From Anseranas semipalmata (lineage: Eukaryota > Chordata > Aves > Anseriformes > Anseranatidae), in assembly GCA_013399115.1 (NCBI GenBank), contig VXAA01004301.1, positions 766,153 through 830,152 of the forward strand: DNA of 64,000 nucleotides, written 5' to 3'. Both the position numbers and the translations under genes were made by a program. This document shows, piece by piece, positions 45,540 through 56,800 of the stretch (position 1 is the first letter of the stretch; each line of letters begins with the position of its first letter). The notes beneath the pieces are model-generated. The model saw only the letters and a list, made by a program, of their open reading frames with translations, had not been told where the DNA came from and did not search any database.

Positions 45540-46070
45540 CCTTTCTCTCGCTCCCGTATAAACCACCCGGCACAGCGGGTGTGCTCCCCTTCCAGCACCA
45601 CCAGCTGCACGACAGAGCTGGGGCGCTGGCCTGGGCCGCTTTGCAGCCAGCCTCTGTCCCCGCAAGGAAGGGGAGCCCCTGCTCCGTCCTCCCCTGCCCC
45701 GTAGCGGGCAGATAGGCGGCACGATGCTGCCAGAGATGCGCAGGCTGGAGGTGGGAGAGGATGCGGACCCAACCTCAGCCTCAAACACAACCGCATCTAT
45801 CATTACCAGGCTGGATTAGAAACACAGCGCTGCTTTTGCAGCCGTCGGGGCTGCCCCACGGATTCAGTCCGTGACCCGAAAGGAAAGCAGCAGCACACTC
45901 TATGTCTGACCGGCACCAGCACTGATGGGGAGCAGGAAGGTGGGGAGCCCTGGGAGCCACGAACGTCGGCAGTGCAGCAGATCCAACACTGCCGAGCTGA
46001 ACCTCAGTCCTGGGATGGAAACAGCACCCAGGCAGCGGGGCCCAACCCGCACCAGAGGGCATGCGGAGGG
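45540..46070. promoter_or_regulatory. borderline CpG island in intergenic region
   Basis: By eye this stretch is about 60 percent GC and holds about 30 CpG dinucleotides in roughly 530 bases, an observed/expected ratio near 0.6, while flanking DNA is CpG-poor. A TATAAA occurs at 45557-45562 on the + strand at its left edge. No exon of a known family lies near it. It could be an enhancer or non-coding RNA promoter, or merely GC-rich sequence. The counts are manual and approximate. Confidence 0.4.
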
Positions 46071-48626
46071 AGAGCTGAGCTTTGATGTCTAAGTTGCTGT
46101 CGGAGCATCTTTGGCCTGTGTTAAAAAGGAGATGAGACCAGGTCAGGTCACCAAGCTGTACAAGAGGAGCTCTGCAAGGCCAGGGAGTCCCCCAGGACTG
46201 TCTGGTCCACCTGGCACCTCCAGGCTGGTAATAATACTGTGAACTGCAAAAGCCTCTTTAACCAGGGCTGGAAAAGGAAACAGCAAAATTGATAGAAACT
46301 GGGAGATTTTTTTTCTCCCACGAATAACCACCTGTTTCTCCACAAGATTTCCTTCTGCAAAACTTCCCACCGCATGCAGCAGGTGTGTATAGCTGCTCTC
46401 CGGCCCCTTCAGAGCCAGAGCCCTCCAGAGAGGTTCATCACCTGGCCATGAACAGAGAAGGGGGAGAGTGGCAGCCAGCACCCCACACGCAGCTAAATGA
46501 CACCCAGCACCCCCAGGAGCTGCTGGGCCCTTCTCTGTACCAGCACTCCCTGCTTTTTTTTCACACCCACTGGCTGGGTTTTTCAGGTACAGCCAGGTGT
46601 GGACTTCAGTGAATACCACTGTAACCAGCTAGGACCGCATTTGAAAGTCTCGTCTGAAAGACCCCATGTCAACACATTTGGTGCTCACCCTGGGGGTGGG
46701 GGACAGGTGACAGCACCCCCCCACCGCTCACTTGCCCTTTGCGTTGGCTTTGCAGCAGCGCAGTCGTGCACGGCACAGGCACCACCGCATCTGTGAGCTC
46801 TCGGGTCTGACGGCGCAGCTCAGCGCCACTAGCAACGAGCACTGCGTTGCCCTGTCTTACCCTGAGGCACTTCTTATGCCAGACTTTTTTATTTTTTTTA
46901 ATCGAAGAGGCTACAGCAGGCCTCCTGCATGAAGACAATTTGTCTCTTCTGGATGAATGCCAGCATGAGGAGGGTACTTTATACATATGGGCTCTTTCAT
47001 GTTTGATTGCTGGACTAAGATCACATTGTTGTCCAGCTCAAGGGGGAAAAAAAAAAGCAGAAACCACACAAATCAGGAAAGCATTAGGTAAACTTAGCTA
47101 AGAATACATCTTCTTACCAAATGGAGAGTGATGCTTTCTCATATAATTAGACAGTCTGCAGGAAGTCAAAAAGAACAGACCGTGATGCTTTCTGTGCTGT
47201 GGGAGATGTGCAGTCCCCAGGAGACGATCACATCTCTGCCCCAAAGCTTCAGGTCAGCGTCCCAGGGCAGGTCGAAAAAGGATAGCGTGGTTTAACTGCC
47301 CCACCAAAAGCTCTGCCATCGCCTTACGGCTCCAAATGCACCACTCATTCAATGAAGAAACATGCATACATGAAACCAATGTGTGAAAACAAACCCTGAC
47401 TGGTCAACAAGTATTTGTACACTGTCTTCAGATTTGCACAAGGTGAGCAAAACACTGGTTTTGGTGGTAAAGGGCCAGTGGCACAGCCAGTGCTGGAGCA
47501 GGTCAGGTGTGGGGGACTGTATCACACACTGGCGGGAAGGATACTCACTACTAACACGTAGTATCAAACAACAAATGATCCTGTCCTTCATATAATGACT
47601 TTTTCCGCAACAACCTTCTCCTGTAATGGGAATGGCACAGACAGACATTGCAACACATGGACACAGCAATGGGCATAGGGGGGCCTGACACCCACATGTC
47701 TGCTCTGGGCTGGCTGGGGTGAGCAGCAGGGACACGCGGGGACAGATCCTTCACCCTCCAAAGTCAATGGCAAGGCTTGATTGGTCTTTAGGCCAGCTTG
47801 TTGTTTCGGGAATGAACTCTTTACCAAAAAGAAACAAGTAAACATTTTCCATTCTCTTCTCTTCCTAGACGTTGAGCAAGAGTGACTTGTAAATTGTTTC
47901 CAGCGACTTCAAGACAACAAGGGAACAAACAACTATCATCAAGCATTACACTCGTTGCTTCACACGAAAACAGTTATGAGACTGAAGGGATCCTGACAAG
48001 CAATTGGAAAACATTCCTTTTTATGCTAATTTTATTGTGTTTTAGACCAATTTTCCATGATTTAAAATGTGCGATGTAATAAAGAGCTAGAATGCCTTCT
48101 TTTGTCATAGTATTTCACACCCAAGGCCTCAGAGCACTTTTGTGAATCAAACTCAGCAATAGTTTTGCAAAGCAAATGGTTTAGGAAGCGAAGAACTGGA
48201 AATGGCAGTTTTTAGATTTGTTGGTGGTCACAGAGGATCCTGTAACAGAACCAAAGCAGTGTCCTGGTATGCGGCCTTCCCAGCCCCTGCTGGGATCGTG
48301 GGCTCTTTCCCTTCTTAGGAGGACATCTGCCCCAAACCCTCCAAGTCCCTTCACCTGGAGCTGCAGCTCCTCGCCTGCACACCCATGCGGCACCACACAC
48401 CTTGCACAGAAAGCAAGTCGGAAAGAAAGGTGAGATGGTTTCATCCAGGGAGAAAAAGTAGGGAATGGCCAATGAAATGCTTTGCACATTTTGCACGAGG
48501 GGGCTGAGATGGGCAACTGCAGCTCCATCACCTCCTCGCACCACTATTTCAGATACTCGCCAGGGCACCAGGAGGGAGACAGCGTCAGCTGTCTTGGGAC
48601 CATTGGTAACTGGACCCATCAAATGG

Positions 48627-48662
48627 TTCCATTCTCAAGGACAGTTCAATTCTCATGGACAG
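48627..48662 (+). repeat. 18-base imperfect tandem duplication
   Basis: TTCCATTCTCAAGGACAG is followed immediately by TTCAATTCTCATGGACAG, two 18-base copies with two mismatches. No function is apparent. Confidence 0.75.
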
Positions 48663-49279
48663 GCAGCCCTATTGCAAAAAACAGTTGTAACCGGCGCTGT
48701 TAGACAAAGAGCTCAAAGCCTGGGTGAACATAAAGGCTGTGCTGCTTCTTGGTGATCCCACACAAACACATATGGGCGAGGCTTTTTAGTACTTCCATGC
48801 AAAGGAACTTGCATATAACCATAGGCGATGCTAATACAAACTTCATTAGATTATTGGCACATAACTAAAGGGCTTCAGGGGACTCTGAGCTGTGAGCTTA
48901 ACTATACCCATATAGTGAAGCTCGTACAACCCCTTACCGAGAGCATTCCTCCACCATGGGCATAATTTCCAGACAAAGCAGGGATGGATCTGGGGCCTTT
49001 CTATGAGTATAGCCTTTCTCACATTAGCATTATGTTAAAAACGAATTCAGTTATCAGACGATGCTTTTCACGAGCAATAAAGTCAGCCCCTATGCGCCTT
49101 CAGCTGTGACAGGCAGGCGCGGGCAGCAGGACCACAACCATACCTGTTACGGTTTGCAGTGCTCTCCAGACTGATGCCACTATGTAAAGCTTCTCTAAGT
49201 CCATCTCAGGAGTCCCAGTTACTACAAGTACTCATGAGCTGAATTTCCCCACAGCTTTAAAGCGTGAAAATTCATTTGT

Positions 49280-49415
49280 CCTTGTGATTGTCAGGGAAAC
49301 TCATGGTGTCAGAAGAATTAACCTGGCCAAAGTCAGGACAGGAAGGAAGGATTGTGGCAAAACTAGGAACTGACTCCATGATGTCCATCTTAATTCTGAA
49401 GGCATAAGCTGTACC
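49280..49415 (+). repeat. possible ancient MIR/L2-like remnant
   Basis: The order GGAAACTCATGG, AGAAGAATTAACCTGGCC, AAAGTCAGGACAGGAAGG, GGCAAAACTAGGAACTGA and ATGATGTCC resembles a degraded MIR/L2-type repeat in the sense orientation (gaaactgaggc, agtgacttgccc, ggtcacacag, gcagaactaggaattga). It is weaker than the other two and would need a profile search. Confidence 0.3.
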
Positions 49416-51110
49416 AGTGAAGATCACTGGACCGTAGTGTTTTTGATGCTGATATTTTCTAAGATTTCAGTGATTATGTCTCCTTTCCACCATCAGTTTA
49501 GACAGAAACTGAGCAGCTACCATGTTGTGCGAGGCGAAGCCTGTGCCCATATTAAACACCCTCCGTGGCTCAAAGCAGCACCCGTTCAAGTCCTCCATGC
49601 CTCAAAGAGCACGAGATGGCGGGTGCACGCAGCTGGTGCAGACGTTTGTTCTCCTCGGCTCTCAGGAATGTGCTGCTCGTGGGGCGGCTTGATGATTCGC
49701 TGTCCTGCATCCAGGAGGGCTTTGTTCTCTGTGGGGTGAAACCTCAGCCTTCAGTTCATTAAATGCAATCACAGAAGCCAAAAGGATGAGTCACAAAGCC
49801 AGTTGTGTAAGCATGCATATGATGAAAGCACAGAGGACACGCATTTTCTTCACAGAGGTTTGCTTGGGTCTGGCAAAGCCCTTCTGACAGGCACAGGTGG
49901 GTGGCTGGACCCACTGCGGCAATGCCCTGGTCTATCACCTCCCACCCAATCCCAGCAAGGGCTCAGACAGATGACCTGTGTGGATATCGGCCGCAAACCA
50001 GCCACAGAGCAACCAGGCAAGCAGCAGGTACGGACACAGCGGCGGGGGNCCACACCAGCTTCAAAGCTCCCTCCATTGCTACCAGGATGTGGCCAAGACA
50101 AGGCAGCAGCGAGTCCTGCCTACCTGCCTCAGCTACAGCACTCTCTCCCCAAGCCTTGCTGGCCACACCGGGTCCCTTCCCACTGCCCCTGGCCCCTGGC
50201 CCTGTTTAAAGGATACAGGAGAAAAAGGTAAGGGGGGAAGAGGGAGAAACACCCCTAATGCTCCACCAGCGAAAGCTGCTGGCACAGGATGCCTTTGCCA
50301 GCAGATTGCAAACAGCACCGACTGTGGGATGCAAAACATACATGATGCACATCCTGGCTTAAACTGGATGGCGTTTTTCTGTCCCCCTCCCCTGCTCCTC
50401 AGATTGCAAAGCCTTTGCCAGGACCAAACACCTGCCCAGACACAGGAGCCAGAAGCGGGCGGGGAGCCTTTTGCCAGGACTAGATCCTGTGTCTCTTCTG
50501 CTTCAGACCTGAGCAATGGGCTTTTGCTTGGGGAACAAAAAGGATGCCTGAAGAGGAGGGCATAGGTAGACCTTCAGAAAGGCACCCAGGGGTCGGATCT
50601 GCTTTGTTCTCACCCAGGCTGTCTCTTGTCCTTACCCCCTGCCTCCAGCCAGATGTGCTCACTGCCTTGCTCCTGCCAGTCCTTGCCTTCATCCTGGTGT
50701 TAATTCAGCAATTCAATTCAGGAAGCTGATCCAGCTGAAATCCTCAGCAAGAAAAAAAAAAAAAAAAAGAAAAGTTTTAAGCAGAATACAAGCACTGCCT
50801 TTGAACACAAAAACCTTCCTAATTTGTTTAAAAAAGGAAAACATAGAAGAAAGCAACCGAAGAGTCTTCATAAAAACCTCCTTTTAAGTTGAAGAAAAAT
50901 GCCATGAAAATACCGACCTTGTAACACCGTAAATTGAGTTGAAGAGGAGATGGCGCCTTTACCGAAAGAGACATCAGACTGTATGGAATTCATCACTCGT
51001 TTACTCTTTTAAAGTAAATCAGCTGGCAAAGTTATGATGTGACCTACTTTAATTTGTTGTCTTGAAACTTGATGAGCATTTAAGATTTGTTCCCAAAGCC
51101 TGGAAAAGGA

Positions 51111-51175
51111 GGGGGGGGGGGGGGGGGGGAGCANNNNNNNNNNNNNNNNNNNNNNNNNNNNNGGGGGGGGGGGGG
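51111..51175. other. assembly gap inside a G homopolymer
   Basis: Nineteen G (51111-51129) and AGCA precede 29 N (51134-51162), and thirteen G follow (51163-51175). The gap therefore sits in a G-rich tract, a common failure point for short reads and a potential quadruplex. The true length is unknown. Confidence 0.95.
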
Positions 51176-51801
51176 AACGCAGGCACCATATCCAAAACCC
51201 CGCACTGACACGTCGTCCACTTTTAGATGCCACAGAAGGCATGGCTATAGCAGCCGGTGGCCTCAGCAGCGCTGCTAATGAGAGGAAAATCAGGCTGCAG
51301 CAGCCCTCAGGAGGAAGTCCAGTCCCTCATCTTGCCTTAAAGCAAGTCAAACACAGTGTTTCTGGCAGAGATTTGTTCCACATATTTTGAAAAGCTTCTG
51401 CTGATGGAGGTTTTGCTCCACACCTGAGCAAACTATCTTCCACACTGGCAGGTTTTTGCATAAGCCTCCTTCCTTTCTGCTTCAGAGGCCGCACACCCTT
51501 TTCCACAGCTAATGGACACAGAGAGCAACACCTTCCCTTTCTCCTTGCATCCATGCAGCTGGAGGTTGTTGCTTGTTCTCTTCTCCCTTCCTCATTTCTT
51601 CTCATTTTCCTTGGAATGTGATGCCTGAACCTCTGCAAGGGTACACTTGCATTACTGTCCCCACACACATCCACCCCAACAAACTCCTGGCACTTGTTTC
51701 AGTTTCAATGTGTACTACTGAGTGCATCTCCCTAACACCACCATGCCCTTTTAAAAACTTTCCTTAACTACAGTATCCACATTTTTTCTGTTGTTGTTTT
51801 T

Positions 51802-51820
51802 GTTATTATTATTATTATTT
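51802..51820 (+). repeat. (TTA)n short tandem repeat
   Basis: About six TTA/ATT units following a TTG-rich stretch, in the downstream intergenic region. Confidence 0.8.
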
Positions 51821-53851
51821 GCATAATCTAGTGTTATATAGGCCACCATATCCAAAATAAAAGTTAGGTAATAACACTACACAGCCCCATCAGAAATCCA
51901 AAATCTCTCCGTTCTACCTTAGGTGAGACACAGAAAAAAAACTCCACCAATGCTACCAGAAACACAGCACTGCACAAGAAGAGAATGTTGCCCAAGGGCT
52001 ACAGAAACCCAAAGGTTTGGCAAGCACAACTTGGTGCTTTAATTAAAAATATTTGATAGGTTTAGAAGTATGTTGATTTTTTTTTTATTTTTATTTGGAG
52101 GGGAGAGAAATTGATTATATCTACCTGGCTGTATTTATAGCAGCTTAATCTGTTTCGAGATTTCATATTTTCTCTGATTTGATAAGATTGTGGCCCTTTA
52201 ATAAGTTGAAGTATTCAGATACTTATGACAATCTGGCACTCAAATTGTTTGCTTTAGCATTGCAGATTGCACAAGAGACATGAAAGGTTTCAGCGTAGCT
52301 GGAAAGTCACTTTTGATGAAATCACATATCGCTCCAGGGGCTGCATTCTTTACAATTTGTGCATATTGATGATATGTGTCTTCAGATGCATTTTGGCAAC
52401 CCTGTGCCATTTTCAGAAATCCATCTGGGACTCAGGAACAAAGCAAATGCACATGAACATGAGGGAGACAGAGCTGGCACAGCTACCGGATGGATTTTCT
52501 TTAAGGAAGCTAAATCGCTTGTTCATTTTGCTGGCAGAAAAAGATAGGAAAATGAGTGTTCCTGTTCTTGATGAACTCTGTGATATTGTTAAATCCTTCA
52601 GACAACATATAATTCATGGCAAAGCTGTGGCAGAATTCCTTTGCACTTATCCACAGTGTGGCTCTCCCCCAAAACACAGATCTCTGCCTTCATTTCATAC
52701 ACAAAAGTTGCCCAGATGAACAATAGCTCTAACTTTAGAGAAAAATCAGAACACTTGCCTCTATTTTTTCGCTTCAACCCTGCCAGAATTTATTATGACC
52801 CCATTAACCATATAGTTTTCTTGCAGTAAAAAAAATCCAAAAGCAGACTCCACGCTGTGATACAGATGAGCAGGTGCCTTCCGAGGCGAGTTGGCCAGGT
52901 GATGCCTCTAGCTTTGCCACGCAAACACCAAAGGGGACGGCAGAAACAATGCCCTGCACCTGGCAGTGCCTTGGCCTCAAGCAGCTCTCCCAAGGCTGCG
53001 TGATGGCACAGCCCCGAGCCCAGAGCAGAACGAGGAGGTGGTACCTGCTCTGACCACAAACGCCAGCCTATGGCACTTTCATCGGTGCCGGTGAGCATGT
53101 GACATATGCCAGGGACTGCAAATTGTAATTAATGCCCATCCTGGCTTTGCATTTCTTTTGGAAAAGAGCAGTGAATCACTGAAGTGGAGGCTTGCAGAGG
53201 AAATCCTTAGCCACAACAAAAAGATTTCGTGCTTTATCTCCCCCCTCTCAAGTATTCTAGCAGACAGACAGAGGATTTTCCTCGCAGTGACAACAATAAC
53301 TACGTTCATTGAAGAAAAATATGTGGAACAGGAAGACCTGCATTCCTTGCGTGAAAAATAAGAGTGGTCTGTGCCAACTGCATTTTTCAGGAACAACTCA
53401 TCCACATGAAGAAATGGCTGCTGTGATAGCGTCAGGATCAGTGAGGCCTATGGTAATGTGCTGCATAACTGACAGATGGGGAAAGTAGAGAAATGTGGCT
53501 TGGTCTTTGTTTCCTCCAAAGTTTCCATTATTATTAAGCCTCTTTGACTCATATTTGAATGACTCATGTCTTCCCTGCTTTTTACTCCCACTGCTTTGTC
53601 TTGCAATTGTACCTTATTCCTAATTGTACCATTTCCAAAAGTTTAGTTATTTTGTGTTGAAGAGACCCCTTGAAATACATCCCGACATCTTCAGCTCTTC
53701 AGGGCAAGGATTTGAAAAGCTTGCCCTGCAATCTTTTAGGCTTAACTTTTAGGTGCTTAACTTCATATGTAGTCCCTAAATGAATTAAGCTTACCAAAGT
53801 GATAAAGCTTAAATGCAGTCCTGTAGTCCAGACAACAATTCATCTCTATTT

Positions 53852-53880
53852 GATTATTATTATTATTTATTATTATTTTA
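53852..53880 (+). repeat. (ATT)n imperfect microsatellite
   Basis: ATT units are interrupted once by an extra T in the middle of the run. Confidence 0.8.
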
Positions 53881-56800
53881 AAAAGAGCTCAAGGAGGAAA
53901 AAAAGAACTGGGAATATTTGCTAACCTCTTCTAGAGGGTAAAAAGTGACAAAGGCACCAGCCTCACATATGAAGTGCCCACATTTTACCACATCAGGTGG
54001 TTAAAAAGCAAGGCTGACGTGTTTCTCATCTTCTACCTGGCCACTACTGTTTCCAGAGCAGGGGCCTGTGGACATTTCCCAGTTGCAAACCTTCCAAACT
54101 TCCAAACTCTTCCCCTTCCCGATGGCACAAGTGCAAGCACTTCTCCCACGTCCAGCGACTTTGCTCGGGTTGCACACGGACATGACAGCAAAGGGCATTC
54201 CCTTCTTTAAACAAAGGTGCTGCAACTATTTTGTTTCCATTGTGCCAGACCCGTGGGACACACAGGGCAAAACCAAAGGCAGAACTGAGACACAGAATTT
54301 TGGGATGTGATTGAGAAGTGGCAGAACAGGCAGGCGCTTGTGCATCAGGGCTGTGCACCTCAGCCCACGGTTGGCATGCTGCGTGGCTCGCTGCACCCAG
54401 AGCGGAGGAGGGCATTCGGCGCCAGCCAAAAAAGCAGAGGCTGAGCTGTGCCAGTCTGTCAGTGTAAAAACACTCAGCTCCCTCTCAGCCATTAAAATGA
54501 ATGAAGAGCAAGCCTGTTTGGATAAACATCAGCCAAAAGAAACCTTGGAGGCAGTTAGAAGGCTACTGCTTCATACAATATAGACCATGTTTCCAAATAC
54601 AAATATTACACTTGGCAAGGAAGCTCATTTGCTTCATGAGTTATGTTGCATTTTTTGTTATGTTTAAGTTTGTGCAAGAGGTATAAATAGCTGGACTGGT
54701 ATTAAATGAGCTTTTCATTTTTTTCACAAAATATCAAAATGGTCCCAACTTCATGGAACAAACACACACTATATTCTTGTGCCTGAATTTTCGTTGCTAA
54801 TTACACAAAGTACCATGTAACTGAAAAACAATGTTCAAGAGCCAGACGTGAAAAATGCAACTTTCCTATATGAAGTCATTTTCAGAAAACTGTCTGGAGA
54901 AGGCTATCTGGTTCACCACATAATTTACATGTTTGCATACATGCTTATTTGCCTCACGGAATAGTAATTAGTTTCTGCTCGCACTATGCTAGGACATGAA
55001 AAGCCCCACGTCCAGGCTGCAGAAGAGTGCCGAGTGAGATGGAGGTACTAGTTTTGGTCTTTGGTCACAACCGCTCTGGTGTGCTGCTATGCCTGCATGG
55101 TGCCCCAAGAAACAATGGGATTTCCACACCTTCCCCAGTCACACGCCAGCAAAGCAGTGGGGCAGCAGGGCACTGGGGAAGAGCCTGTCACCTGGTTTAG
55201 ATCCCAAAAAGCAGTGTTAATGAACAGTCCTCATTAGTGACCTATAGACGTGACAAAACTTTCTGCTGCACACAGCCAGCTCCTGCAGCAAACCTCAGCA
55301 ACCATCCATGCTTCTCCATTTCATCACGAGAAGATACTATGACCTGGAGGCCCATAAAGCTACTGTAAACCTATTTCAGGTTAACTTTGGCAGAAGTACA
55401 CCTGGGGTTGGAGGAGAAATTTTCCTTCAGTGAGAGGGAGCAAGTTGCTCTATGTGTTTTTTTCAACCCAAACCCAAACACAACCACGTAGCAAGCAACA
55501 GAACATGCTGGAGGCCAAATGGCACTTTTATTTGTTCTTTGATAAATCTGAGTGTGCACAAATACGAGAGCCCAGCAGGGCCCTCACTAGCTGAATCCCC
55601 AGCTCGAGAGGTCCCAGCCACTGCCAGGACCACTACTTCTCTATCGGAACAACAGCAATTTCTGTCTGGTTTAACCAATTCATACCTGAATGTACAAGCA
55701 AACTACTTTTAAAGATGGATATAAACTGAACTACACAGCAATGATGCAACACTAAATGACTGTCTTAGACAACCATGGAGAAGAGTTCAAATATACCATT
55801 AGTTTAGTGTTGCAAAGGACTTTCAGTTTCAGACAACACAAAGGGCTGTCTATTCCCAGTGAAAGTCAATATTTACTTCCATTAAAAAAACCTTTCCAAA
55901 TATTTTAGAAGTGTTACAAGACCACCATACCAATGGAGCAGACATCAGCTGACCATATGAGTGTACGATTAATCTTTCTGCAGCCCTGCAGGTCCACAGC
56001 AAATACAAATCATACTATATACTTACAGGGGAATTGAAGTGAGGGGCACACAAAACCCTCTGTTAAACCAAAGAGCTTTTGCGTGTGAGTGGAAGTGGCA
56101 AATGTCTACTGTGAACAGCTATTCTGTAATGTGCCACACAGGACCATCCATCCTTCTGACCTCAGAAGTCAGGCAGGAGCAAATAAAGCAAGTCTTGCCT
56201 GCACAAATGCCTCTGAGGCTCAAAAGCTGGAACAGTGTGAGGCCAAATTCTGCAGATTAACAGGGACTGGACGTACAGGACATGTTATAGTGCTGGGTCC
56301 TTTTCCCTGGCAGTGAAGTGCCCTCCTCCTCTGCTGCCAGGAACATGCCCCAGCCCTGTGCAAAGGGAGAGGCCTCTGCCAAGGGCAACTCTTGGAAATG
56401 GCATTGGCATAGGCTCATGGCAGAGAAAGGCTGCATTTCTGTCCCACGCAAATTATGCTAGGAGCAGAGTTTAAGCTATGTTTGATCCCTGACGAAAGGC
56501 TGGCTAGAAAGTGATGCTGCTGTAGCCCACTTACACTTGCATTTTCCTATCGCAGTTTACTAAGGGTGCTTGCCAAGGGTCCCCAGAGCACCCTACGCAG
56601 AACTGAGGATCAAACTGAAGTACAACATTAAACACAAAGCCATTTTCTCCTCTCACCCTGCATGGTTTTGCTGGTGGCCAGAACCTCTCATTGGAAGCAG
56701 ATGAGTGTGCATTGCAGTATGTCTTTATAAATAGCTCGTTCGGTATTCTTCTGGTTATTTCCTCATGTACCAATGTAGGGGAAAATATTGACCACCACTG

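Larger units (their letters stand above)
46071..51133. other. intergenic GC-leaning region
   Basis: The region contains many overlapping chance ORFs, including a 195-codon frame at 49978-50565 that crosses an ambiguous base at 50049 and has low-complexity Pro/Gln/Ser composition. A weak MIR/L2-like remnant and an 18-base tandem duplication are present. No supportable gene. Confidence 0.6.

Noticed and set aside
45510..45803. 97-codon minus-strand ORF over the CpG-rich block
   Set aside because: It is Arg/Pro/Gly/Ala-rich, as expected from GC-rich sequence, with a second open frame overlapping it; no homology recognised.
49978..50565. 195-codon + strand ORF
   Set aside because: It lies in GC-rich DNA with open frames in several other frames over the same bases, crosses an ambiguous base, and has no family resemblance or splice context.
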